A stretch of DNA of 64,000 nucleotides from Hydrogenophaga sp. (lineage in GTDB: Bacteria; Pseudomonadota; Gammaproteobacteria; Burkholderiales; Burkholderiaceae_C): NCBI RefSeq assembly GCF_018780385.1, contig NZ_JADMJO010000033.1, positions 1 to 64,000 of the forward strand, written 5' to 3'. Under the pieces are notes generated by a model that saw nothing but the letters and a program-made list of their open reading frames with translations, did not search any database and was not told the origin of the DNA. Within the stretch, counting starts at the first letter, position 1. Every line of letters starts with the position of its first letter. This document shows, piece after piece, positions 56,914 through 64,000 of the stretch. The translations under genes were made by a program, and so were the position numbers.

Positions 56914-57861
56914 TCATGTCTGGTGGTGGTTGTTGAGCAGCGCGGCGCGTGTGTGCGGACTTTGCAGATGATCGAGCCACCAGCGCAGTGCGCGACCCGT
57001 GTCGCTGGCGCTGCGTGGCAGGCGCCAGGCATAGGCCACGCGCAGGCTGCGGTCGGGTCGTTGCACGTTTTTCACCACCAGTCGCCCGGCGGCAATGAAG
57101 GGCTGTGCCAGCGGCAGCGGCAGGAAACCGCCACCCAGGCCACGCAGCTGGGCGTCCAGTTTGTGCTGCATGGTGGGCACGGTCAGCACGTCCTGACCGG
57201 GCAACAGGTTGTGGGTGACGCCGCGCCCACGCTGCGCGCTGTCGGCCACGGCCACGGCGCGGTGTTCGCGCAGTTCTTCGTCGCACAGGCTGTGGCTCAC
57301 ACCCGCCAAGGCGTGGTGGGGCGCCACGGCAAACACGAAGGTGATCGGCCCCAGCGGCGCCGACTGGATCTCGGGCAGCGAGAGGTCGGTGGGCACACCG
57401 AGGGCCAGATCGGCCTGGCCCATCTGCAAGGCTTCCACCGTGCCCGACAGCGTTTCGGCCCGCAGCTTCAGCCGTGTGGGCGCGCCTTCGGCGTAAAAGG
57501 CTTCGCAGAGTTCGAACAGCGTGGCGCGCGCGATGATCGCGTCGGCGGCGATGGTGAACTGCGGCTCCCAGCCGGTGGCCACGCGCTTGACGCGCTGCGC
57601 CACCGCGTCGAGTTCGTTCAGCAGGTGCTGGCCGGAGCGCAGCAGTTCGGCGCCTGCGGGCGTGAGCACGGCGCGGCGCGCGCTGCGGTCGAACAGCAGC
57701 ACGTCGAGCGCGTCCTCGACCTGGCGGATGCGGTAGGTCAGCGCGCTGGGCACCATGCCCACCTCTCGGGCGGCGGCGGCCATGCTGCCCAGGCGCGCCA
57801 CCGCCTCCAGCAGGCCCAGGTTTTCGGGGGACAAGGCGGCGCGGGGTGTGGAAGTGGCCAT
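56914..57861 (-). CDS. LysR-family transcriptional regulator
   Basis: A 315-residue regulator with N-terminal helix-turn-helix (LSPENLGLLEAVARLGSMAAAAREVGMVPSALTYRIRQVE, about 10-55) and an effector domain from about 90. The start at 57861 (MATSTPRAAL) was chosen because an upstream in-frame ATG at 57903 would put the palindromic operator inside the coding sequence and adds unconserved residues. It is divergent from the pirin gene with a TTCAAA-N3-TTTGAA palindrome between them. Confidence 0.9.
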   Translation of the reverse strand: MATSTPRAALSPENLGLLEAVARLGSMAAAAREVGMVPSALTYRIRQVEDALDVLLFDRSARRAVLTPAGAELLRSGQHLLNELDAVAQRVKRVATGWEPQFTIAADAIIARATLFELCEAFYAEGAPTRLKLRAETLSGTVEALQMGQADLALGVPTDLSLPEIQSAPLGPITFVFAVAPHHALAGVSHSLCDEELREHRAVAVADSAQRGRGVTHNLLPGQDVLTVPTMQHKLDAQLRGLGGGFLPLPLAQPFIAAGRLVVKNVQRPDRSLRVAYAWRLPRSASDTGRALRWWLDHLQSPHTRAALLNNHHQT

Positions 57862-57879
57862 GGCTGCGGGGGTCAACTG

Positions 57880-57894
57880 TTCAAACGATTTGAA
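57880..57894. promoter_or_regulatory. LysR-type operator between the LysR and pirin genes
   Basis: TTCAAACGATTTGAA, a palindrome with six-base arms and a T-N11-A core. It lies 19 bases upstream of the LysR start and 117 bases upstream of pirin, the expected place for an autoregulatory and activating LysR site. Confidence 0.65.
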
Positions 57895-58010
57895 TGATGC
57901 CATCAAATCCGTGCAGTCTCAATGAGCATGCGCGCTCCCACAATTCTTCCCATGCCAGCGAGATCCATCCGGTTTCAATGGCGCCACTCCCAGAAGGAAA
58001 GGAACTCACC

Positions 58011-58712
58011 ATGCTCCAGATTCGACGCTCCGATGCCCGCGGTTTTGCCGACCACGGCTGGCTCAAGAGCTTTCACTCGTTCTCGTTCGCCGACTACTTT
58101 GATCCGGCCTGGATGGGCTGGGGCAACCTGCGTGTGATCAACGAAGACCGCATTGCCCCGGGCACCGGTTTCGGTACGCACGGCCACCGCGACATGGAAA
58201 TCATCAGCTACGTGCTGCAGGGCAATCTCGCGCACAAGGACAGCATGGGCAACGTGAAGGGAATTCCCCCCGGTGACGTGCAGCGCATGAGTGCCGGCAG
58301 CGGGGTGCGCCACAGCGAGTTCAACCACGCGCCCAACAGCACCACGCACTTCCTGCAGATCTGGATCGAACCCAATGTGAAGGGCATCGAGCCCGGCTAC
58401 GAGCAGAAGAGCTTTTCCGAGGACCAGAAGCGTGGTCAACTGCGCCTGGTCGCGTCCAACGACGGGGCCGAAGGCTCCGTGACGCTTCACGCCGATGCGT
58501 CCATGTACGCTGGTCTGCTGGACGGTGCCGAGACGGCCGAGCTGGCGCTGAACCCGACGCGCAAAGCCTATGTGCATCTGGTGCGTGGCGCGCTCGATGT
58601 GAACGGCCAACGGCTAGAAGGCGGTGATGCTGCGGTGCTTGCCGGCGAGAGCCACCTGGAACTTTCCCGAGGAAAGGACGCCGAAGTGCTGGTGTTCGAT
58701 CTCGCGGCCTGA
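58011..58712 (+). CDS. Pirin-family protein (YhhW-like bicupin)
   Basis: A 233-residue bicupin. The N-terminal domain has the metal ligands in GTHGHRDMEIISYVLQG and VRHSEFNHA; the C-terminal half has lost them. Pirins of this group act as quercetin 2,3-dioxygenases or redox regulators. AAAGGAA precedes ATG 58011. The gene is followed by DoxX and a flavodoxin in the same direction (47 and 74 bases apart), suggesting a quinone or electrophile stress operon under the divergent LysR. Confidence 0.92.
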   Translation: MLQIRRSDARGFADHGWLKSFHSFSFADYFDPAWMGWGNLRVINEDRIAPGTGFGTHGHRDMEIISYVLQGNLAHKDSMGNVKGIPPGDVQRMSAGSGVRHSEFNHAPNSTTHFLQIWIEPNVKGIEPGYEQKSFSEDQKRGQLRLVASNDGAEGSVTLHADASMYAGLLDGAETAELALNPTRKAYVHLVRGALDVNGQRLEGGDAAVLAGESHLELSRGKDAEVLVFDLAA

Positions 58713-58758
58713 ACACTTTTCCCCTCAACCCTCAACCTTTGTTTTTTAAGGAACCTCC

Positions 58759-59166
58759 ATGAACGCTCTGCAAAACCCCCTGGCTCTGATTGGCCGCATC
58801 CTGTTGGCTCTGATGTTCGTGCCGGCCGGCTTCGGCAAGATTGCCGGCTTTGCCGGTGCCGTTGGCTATTCCACCGCCATGGGTTTGCCGCTGCCCACCG
58901 TGGGCGTGGCAATCGCGCTCGTGATCGAACTCTTCGGTGGCCTGGCGCTGCTGATCGGTTTCCGCACCCGTTACGCCGCCCTCGCGCTCGCCGTGTTCAC
59001 GCTGGTGGCCAGCTTCTTCTTCCACGCTTACTGGGCCTTGCCGGCCGAGCAGCAGATGATGCAGCAACTGATGTTCTTCAAGAACATCGCCATCACGGGT
59101 GGCCTGCTGGCCTTCGCCGCGTTCGGCGCCGGCGCCTTCAGCGTGGACGCTCGCCGCAAGGCCTGA
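58759..59166 (+). CDS. DoxX-family membrane protein
   Basis: A 135-residue inner-membrane protein with four helices; GRILLALMFVPAGFGKIAGF opens the DoxX/DoxD-type family and VIELFGGLALLIGFRTRYAA forms the second signature. DoxX members link to thiol or sulfide redox chemistry and quinone reduction. It sits between pirin and the flavodoxin gene, consistent with redox homeostasis. A hairpin follows its stop. Confidence 0.9.
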   Translation: MNALQNPLALIGRILLALMFVPAGFGKIAGFAGAVGYSTAMGLPLPTVGVAIALVIELFGGLALLIGFRTRYAALALAVFTLVASFFFHAYWALPAEQQMMQQLMFFKNIAITGGLLAFAAFGAGAFSVDARRKA

Positions 59167-59201
59167 GCAACGGTTCTCTTTTTCACTTCGTTTGTCCACC
59201 G

Positions 59202-59226
59202 CGGCGCCTCGGCGCCGTGTCTTTTT
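59202..59226 (+). terminator. Hairpin between doxX and the flavodoxin gene
   Basis: CGGCGCC and GGCGCCG around a two-base centre (59202-59217), then TGTCTTTTT. The stem is short and the loop tight, so it may be a partial terminator lowering expression of the downstream gene. Confidence 0.55.
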
Positions 59227-59240
59227 CAGAAAGACCAGTC

Positions 59241-59795
59241 ATGTCCAAAGTTGTTGTGGTTTATCACTCTGGCTACGGCCACACCCAGCGCATGGCGCAA
59301 GCGGTGGCCCAGGGTGCCAACGCAGAGCTCATCGCCATCGACGCCGACGGCAACCTGCCCGAAAGCGGCTGGGAAACGCTGGCTGCGGCCGACGCCATCA
59401 TCATGGGCTCGCCCACTTACATGGGCAGCGTGAGCTGGCAGTTCAAGAAGTTCGCCGACGCCTCCAGCAAGCCCTGGTTCAGCCAGCAATGGAAGGACAA
59501 GATCGCGGCCGGCTTCACCAACAGCGCGGGCATGAACGGTGACAAGCTGGCCACCCTCAACACGCTGTTCACCCTGGCCATGCAGCACGGCATGATCTGG
59601 GTCAGCCAGGGCCTGATGCCGAGCAACACCAAGGGTGCCCAGCGCAACGACGTGAACTACCTGGTGAGCTACAGCGGTGCCATCGCGCAATCGCCGTCCG
59701 ATGCGGGTGCCAACGAGATGCTGCCGGGCGACCTGGAAACGGCCCGCTTGTTCGGCGAGCGCGTGGCCTCCGTGGCGGCGAAGTTCAAGGGCTGA
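59241..59795 (+). CDS. Flavodoxin-family NAD(P)H:quinone oxidoreductase (WrbA-like)
   Basis: A 184-residue flavodoxin-fold protein. YHSGYGHTQRMAQAVAQGA near residue 7 binds the FMN phosphate, SPTYMGSVSWQFKKFAD near 65 and HGMIWVSQGL near 118 line the isoalloxazine. WrbA has about 198 residues and lacks a few here, so this is a close relative. It reduces quinones by two electrons. The position after pirin and doxX suggests quinone stress. Confidence 0.9.
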   Translation: MSKVVVVYHSGYGHTQRMAQAVAQGANAELIAIDADGNLPESGWETLAAADAIIMGSPTYMGSVSWQFKKFADASSKPWFSQQWKDKIAAGFTNSAGMNGDKLATLNTLFTLAMQHGMIWVSQGLMPSNTKGAQRNDVNYLVSYSGAIAQSPSDAGANEMLPGDLETARLFGERVASVAAKFKG

Positions 59796-59825
59796 TCGAA
59801 CCCGCCGAGCAGGTCGGGGCGAGTT

Positions 59826-60815
59826 TCAACTCGCGGCGACCTGCAGTTTCTGGCGAGCCACCACCTGCAGCCAGGCCTGGAGGTCAGACGCCAGAAAGCG
59901 CCCCAGATCGGCTGGTGTGCCGGCAGCGGGCTCCAGCGCATCCAGCGCAAACCTCGCCTTCACCTCCGGCAGCGTGACCAGGCGTGCGATGGCAGCGTTC
60001 AGCCGGCCCACCACCTCGGGCGGCGTGCCGTGTGGGGCCACCAGCCCGAAATAGTTGAGAACGTTGAATCCGGCCTGCCCGGCCTCCACCATGCTGGGCA
60101 CCTCCGGCAAAGCAGGCGTGCGCCGATCCGACGTGACCGCCAGCGCCTTGATGCGACCGTCGCGGATGAATGGCGCCAGTGCCGGCACCGTGCCTGTGAC
60201 CAGGTGAATCTGCCCACCCATCATGTCCAGCACGGCGGGTGCGATGCCGCGGTAAGGGATGTGCGTGATGAAGGCGCCTGTGCGCACCTTGAGCAGCTCC
60301 AGCACCAGGTGGTTGATGCCACCGGCACCGGCGGAGCCGTAGTTGTAGAAGCCGGGCTTGGCACGAGCCAGTTGCACCACCTCGGCCAGTGTGCGGGCAG
60401 GCAGGTCCCTGTTGGCGGCCCACACCAGCGGACCGGTGGCGATCATGCCCACCGGGGTGAACTGCGCCAAAGGCTCATAGCCCGCGCCCGGCAGCGCGGC
60501 CGGGACGGTGGTGAAGGGGGCCGCCACCAGCAGCAGGGTGTGCCCATCGGGGGCGCTGCGCGCCACCGCCTGTGCGCCGATGGCGCCCGAGGCACCCACG
60601 CGGTTCTCCACCACCACAGTGGCAGGCAGCAACTCTGCGAGCTTTTCGGCCACCAGGCGGCCCACGGCGTCCGTGCCGGCCCCGGGCGCGAAGGGCACGA
60701 CGATGCGGATCGGGCGCTGTGGCCAGGCCTGCGCCCAGACCGCGGGGAAAGACAAGGAAGCCAGTGCAGAGCCGGCGCCTGCCATCAGATGACGCCGGGA
60801 CAAAGGGTGTTTCAT
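59826..60815 (-). CDS. Bug/TctC-family periplasmic binding protein (orphan)
   Basis: A 329-residue binding protein. The opening SRRHLMAGAGSALASLSFPA has RR before the hydrophobic stretch, so Tat export is likely. IRIVVPFAPGAGTDAVGRLV and VENRVGASGAIGAQAV are the family hallmarks, with PYRGIAPAVLDMMGGQIHLV in lobe two. It stands alone between two plus-strand genes. Ligand unknown. Confidence 0.9.
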   Translation of the reverse strand: MKHPLSRRHLMAGAGSALASLSFPAVWAQAWPQRPIRIVVPFAPGAGTDAVGRLVAEKLAELLPATVVVENRVGASGAIGAQAVARSAPDGHTLLLVAAPFTTVPAALPGAGYEPLAQFTPVGMIATGPLVWAANRDLPARTLAEVVQLARAKPGFYNYGSAGAGGINHLVLELLKVRTGAFITHIPYRGIAPAVLDMMGGQIHLVTGTVPALAPFIRDGRIKALAVTSDRRTPALPEVPSMVEAGQAGFNVLNYFGLVAPHGTPPEVVGRLNAAIARLVTLPEVKARFALDALEPAAGTPADLGRFLASDLQAWLQVVARQKLQVAAS

Positions 60816-60909
60816 GGTGATCGAAGGTCATGGCGATAGCGCCAGCCAACATTGTCGCCACCCGCTGTGACCTGATCGTGACGCTGAAGGCAAAGGTAAC
60901 ATCGGGCAC

Positions 60910-61623
60910 ATGAAGATTCTCAGCCTCATTCCCTGGGCAGACTGGCTTGCGCTGGTCTGCTTTTTTGCGTTGTGGACCGGCTACGCGTGGTTTGCGCGGG
61001 TCTGGGGTCGTCGGATGGGCTCGCTCATCGAGACCACCAACCGTTACCGCGGCTACTGGATGACGCAGACCACCGCGCGCGACCCCCGCATGCTCGACGG
61101 CGTCATCACCCAGACGCTGTCCAACACGCCGGCCTTTTTCTCGTCCACCTCCATCCTGGTCATCGGTGGCCTGTTCGCCTTGCTCGGCACGACCGACAAG
61201 GCGACCGAACTGATGAGTGAGATCCCATTCGCGCAAACCACCACCCTGATCGTCTTTGAGTTCAAGATTCTGGTGATGGTGTCCATCTTCGTGTACGCCT
61301 TCTTCCGTTTCTCCTGGTGCATGCGGCAATACACCTTCGTGGCCTTGGTGATTGGCGCCATGCCGCCGGCTGAGGATTTTGAAGCCGGCAAATACGACCG
61401 GCGTGCGTATGCCGAGCGCGCCGCGGCCATGGTGGGTGCGGCGGCCGAGACTTTCAACGATGGTCTGCGGGCCTACTACTTTTCGTTTGCTGCGCTGGCT
61501 TGGTTCGTTTCGCCGGTGGCCATGGTGGTGGCCACGCTGGCGGTGGTCGCCATTCTCTACAGCCGCGAGTTCCGCTCCGAGGTGCTGAGCATCCTCAAAG
61601 ACGAGATACCACCGTCGAACTGA
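60910..61623 (+). CDS. DUF599-type membrane protein
   Basis: A 237-residue inner-membrane protein with four to five hydrophobic helices (about 5-30, 70-92, 110-150, 185-215). The segment MTQTTARDPRMLDGVITQTLSNTPAFFSST and the intracellular loop around residue 165 fit the DUF599 family of unknown function. dnaE starts 36 bases downstream in the same orientation, so the two may be co-transcribed. Nothing hints at a role. Confidence 0.85.
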   Translation: MKILSLIPWADWLALVCFFALWTGYAWFARVWGRRMGSLIETTNRYRGYWMTQTTARDPRMLDGVITQTLSNTPAFFSSTSILVIGGLFALLGTTDKATELMSEIPFAQTTTLIVFEFKILVMVSIFVYAFFRFSWCMRQYTFVALVIGAMPPAEDFEAGKYDRRAYAERAAAMVGAAAETFNDGLRAYYFSFAALAWFVSPVAMVVATLAVVAILYSREFRSEVLSILKDEIPPSN

Positions 61624-61658
61624 GCAAAGGGAGTCGGTGCGCCTCCTAAAATGGACGC

Positions 61659-64000
61659 ATGTTTCTACACCTGCGCCTGCACACCGAATTCTCCGTCGTC
61701 GACGGCACCAACCGCATTGATGAAGTCGTGGCCGCCGCCGCGGCTGATGGTCAACCCGCGCTGGCCATCACCGACCTGAGCAACCTGTTCGGCGCGGTCA
61801 AGTTCTACAAGGCCGCGCGTGGCGTGGGCGTCAAACCCATCATCGGCGCCGAGGTGATGCTGCAGGGCTTCACCGAAGAGACGCCCGGTGCCATGCCCGG
61901 CAGCCACCAGCCGGCGGCACCGCGCGTGCTGCTGCTGGTGCAGGACCACCAGGGTTATCTGAACCTCAGCGAGCTGCTGGCCCGCGCCTGGACGCGCAAC
62001 GAAGGCCGGGGCCAGGCGCTGGTGCACCGTGACTGGCTGCAGGAGTGCAACGCGGGTTTGATCATGCTCTCTGGCGCTCAGGCGGGCCCGGTGGGTCAGG
62101 CGCTGATGCAGGGCGACACGCAGCGTGCGAGTGACCTGGCGCTGCAGCTCTCGACCATGTTCACGCACCGCTTCTACCTGGAGCTGCAGCGTGCCGGCCG
62201 CGCCGACGACGAGCGCCATGTGTCGCAGGCGGTGCAACTCGCCGCGCGTCTGCACCTGCCGGTGGTGGCCACGCACCCGGTGCAGTTTCTGGAACCCGAC
62301 GGTTACGAGGCGCACGAGGCGCGCGTCTGCATTTCAGAAGGCGAGATCCTGGGCAACAACCGGCGCGTGCGCCGCTTCACCCGCGAGCAGTACTTCAAAA
62401 GCGCCGAGCAGATGGAGGCCTTGTTTGCCGACGTGCCCTCGGCGCTGGCCAACACGCTGGAGATTGCCAAGCGCTGCAACCTCACGCTGGTGCTGGGCAA
62501 GCCGCAACTGCCCAACTTCCCCACGCCGCTGATCGATGGTGTGCCGATGCCGATGGCGGACTTCTTCCGCGAGTCGTCGTTCGAAGGGCTTGAGGAACGC
62601 CTCGCGCACCTGTACCCCGATCCGGCCAAGCGCGATGCCGAGAGGCCGCGCTACGTGGAGCGGCTGGAGTTCGAGATCAACACGATCCTGAACATGGGCT
62701 TCCCAGGCTACTTTTTGATCGTGGGCGATTTCATCAACTGGGCCAAGAACAACGGCTGCCCGGTCGGCCCAGGTCGCGGCTCCGGTGCCGGCTCGCTGGT
62801 GGCCTATGCGCTGAAGATCACCGACCTTGACCCGCTGCAATACAAGCTGCTGTTCGAACGTTTCCTGAACCCGGAGCGGGTGTCCATGCCCGACTTCGAC
62901 ATCGACTTCTGCCAGACCAACCGCGACCGCGTGATCGACTACGTCAAGGACAAGTACGGCAAGGACGCGGTGAGCCAGATCGCCACCTTCGGCACGCTCG
63001 CCGCGCGCGCCGCCATCCGCGACGTGGGCCGCGTGCTCGATTTCTCCTACGGTTTCTGCGACGGCATCTCCAAGCTGATCCCGAACAAGCCTGGCATGTC
63101 GGTCACGCTGCAGTACCCGCCCAACCCGAAAAAGGAGGGCGACAAGAACAACTACGCGATCGAGATGGAGCCGGTGCTGGCCGAGCGCATCGCGAAGGAA
63201 GACGACGTCAAGACGCTGATCGAACTGGCGCAAAAGCTTGAAGGCATGACGCGCAACATCGGCATGCACGCCGGGGGCGTGCTGATCGCGCCGGGCAAGC
63301 TCACCGACTTCTGCCCGCTCTACGCGCAGCCCGGCAGCGACTCGGCGGTGAGCCAGTACGACAAGGACGACGTGGAGGCCATCGGCCTGGTCAAGTTCGA
63401 CTTCTTGGGCCTTGCCACGCTGACCATCCTGGAGATCGCGCGCGAGTTGATCATGAAGCGCCACCCGGGGCAGGAAGGCTTCCGGTTTGAAGACATTCCG
63501 CTCACCGACGCCAAGGTCTACGCGCTGTTTTCGCGCGGGCAGACCGAAGCCGTGTTCCAGTTTGAAAGCCGCGGCATGCAGGGCATGCTGAAAGACGCCA
63601 AGCCTTCGCGCCTGGAAGACCTGATTGCCCTGAACGCGCTGTACCGACCGGGCCCCATGGACCTGATCCCCAGCTTCGTGAACCGCAAACACGGCAAGGA
63701 AGTGATCGAGTACCCGCATCCGCTGGTGGCGGAGATGCTGAGTGAAACCTACGGGATCATGGTCTACCAGGAGCAGGTGATGCAGACCGCGCAGATCCTG
63801 GGGGGCTACTCGCTGGGCGGCGCCGACATGCTGCGCCGCGCGATGGGCAAGAAGAAGGCCGAGGAGATGGCCGAGCACCGCGAGATCTTCCGCGCCGGTG
63901 CGGCGAAGAACGACATCTCGCAGGAGAAGGCCGACGAGATCTTCGACTTGATGGAGAAGTTCGCGGGCTACGGCTTCAACAAATCGCATGCCGCCGCCTA
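61659..64000 (+). CDS. dnaE: DNA polymerase III alpha subunit, N-terminal part (runs off window)
   Basis: 780 complete codons are visible of the replicative polymerase (about 1165 residues in Burkholderiales). The PHP domain opens with HLRLHTEFSVVDGTNRIDE, and the polymerase palm holds GCPVGPGRGSGAGSLVAY and the catalytic aspartates in MPDFDIDFCQTNRDRV; NALYRPGPMDLIPSF and GYGFNKSHAAAY follow. It acts at the replication fork with the epsilon and beta subunits. The ATG at 61659 gives MFLHLRLHTEF. The thumb-to-tail end lies beyond 64000. Confidence 0.97.
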   Translation, partial: MFLHLRLHTEFSVVDGTNRIDEVVAAAAADGQPALAITDLSNLFGAVKFYKAARGVGVKPIIGAEVMLQGFTEETPGAMPGSHQPAAPRVLLLVQDHQGYLNLSELLARAWTRNEGRGQALVHRDWLQECNAGLIMLSGAQAGPVGQALMQGDTQRASDLALQLSTMFTHRFYLELQRAGRADDERHVSQAVQLAARLHLPVVATHPVQFLEPDGYEAHEARVCISEGEILGNNRRVRRFTREQYFKSAEQMEALFADVPSALANTLEIAKRCNLTLVLGKPQLPNFPTPLIDGVPMPMADFFRESSFEGLEERLAHLYPDPAKRDAERPRYVERLEFEINTILNMGFPGYFLIVGDFINWAKNNGCPVGPGRGSGAGSLVAYALKITDLDPLQYKLLFERFLNPERVSMPDFDIDFCQTNRDRVIDYVKDKYGKDAVSQIATFGTLAARAAIRDVGRVLDFSYGFCDGISKLIPNKPGMSVTLQYPPNPKKEGDKNNYAIEMEPVLAERIAKEDDVKTLIELAQKLEGMTRNIGMHAGGVLIAPGKLTDFCPLYAQPGSDSAVSQYDKDDVEAIGLVKFDFLGLATLTILEIARELIMKRHPGQEGFRFEDIPLTDAKVYALFSRGQTEAVFQFESRGMQGMLKDAKPSRLEDLIALNALYRPGPMDLIPSFVNRKHGKEVIEYPHPLVAEMLSETYGIMVYQEQVMQTAQILGGYSLGGADMLRRAMGKKKAEEMAEHREIFRAGAAKNDISQEKADEIFDLMEKFAGYGFNKSHAAA

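Noticed and set aside
62334..63989. A 551-codon open frame opposite dnaE
   Set aside because: It is antisense to the conserved polymerase sequence with no recognisable domain.

Overview
The window is a stretch of a high-GC betaproteobacterial chromosome. It most resembles the order Burkholderiales, family Comamonadaceae, and Hydrogenophaga or a close relative is my best guess. The pointers are an intracellular polyhydroxyalkanoate depolymerase, three orphan tricarboxylate-type (Bug) binding proteins, the betaproteobacterial forms of ETF-ubiquinone oxidoreductase and DnaE, a gcvT-gcvH-gcvP order behind a tandem glycine riboswitch, and dispersed palindromic repeats of the kind common in this family. 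Genus is inferred from remembered protein similarity, not from a search. Genes are packed tightly on both strands. No prophage, insertion sequence, rRNA operon or CRISPR array was seen. Only two non-coding stretches exceed about 300 bases: 18677-18983 (glycine riboswitch) and about 37019-37331 (upstream of the ABC ATPase; it holds a repeat).

Layout. 1-8.5 kb: the N-terminal part of a PHA depolymerase, a glutathione transferase, a cupin, and three scattered shikimate-pathway genes (aroC, aroQ, aroE) among transporters and a PEP-CTERM GDSL esterase. 8.6-14 kb: a LysR regulator, an amino-acid racemase coupled to an orphan binding protein, a B12-type radical SAM protein with an unusual cysteine spacing, and a secreted protein with an Ivy-like lysozyme-inhibitor motif. 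14-19 kb: the glycine cleavage operon with its riboswitch. 19.6-24.6 kb: ETF-ubiquinone oxidoreductase, an SDR/EamA/thioesterase operon and two AhpD/CMD-family genes. 25.7-28.5 kb: a PAS-LuxR regulator divergent from a 3-oxoacid CoA-transferase (scoAB) across a perfect inverted repeat, then a UPF0016 Mn exporter gene behind a yybP-ykoY (Mn2+) riboswitch. 28.7-29.9 kb: a second PEP-CTERM protein with a good sigma-54 promoter candidate, and a tRNA-Gly(CCC).

29.9-40.2 kb is the clearest metabolic island. An eight-gene minus-strand run (gabT, polyamine-type ABC ATPase, binding protein, two permeases, guanidinobutyrase/agmatinase, cupin, succinate-semialdehyde dehydrogenase) faces a MocR/GabR-type regulator across a palindromic intergenic region. 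Together these could import a guanidino acid or polyamine-like substrate, release urea and 4-aminobutyrate, and feed succinate to the TCA cycle. alaS follows.

42.9-51.1 kb is a second, less familiar catabolic unit. A serine-glyoxylate-type aminotransferase, a Bug binding protein, an enoyl-CoA hydratase and a class III CoA-transferase lie on the minus strand. They are divergent from a GntR/FCD regulator that overlaps a 1033-residue FAD/Fe-S D-2-hydroxyacid dehydrogenase. Two copies of one operator-like motif sit in the divergent promoter.

51-64 kb holds an unknown gene, RNA-modification genes (RluA-family synthase, trmB, gluQ), a lipoprotein, a renalase-like oxidoreductase, a LysR-controlled pirin/DoxX/flavodoxin group, a third Bug protein, a DUF599-type membrane protein and the first 780 codons of dnaE, cut by the window edge.
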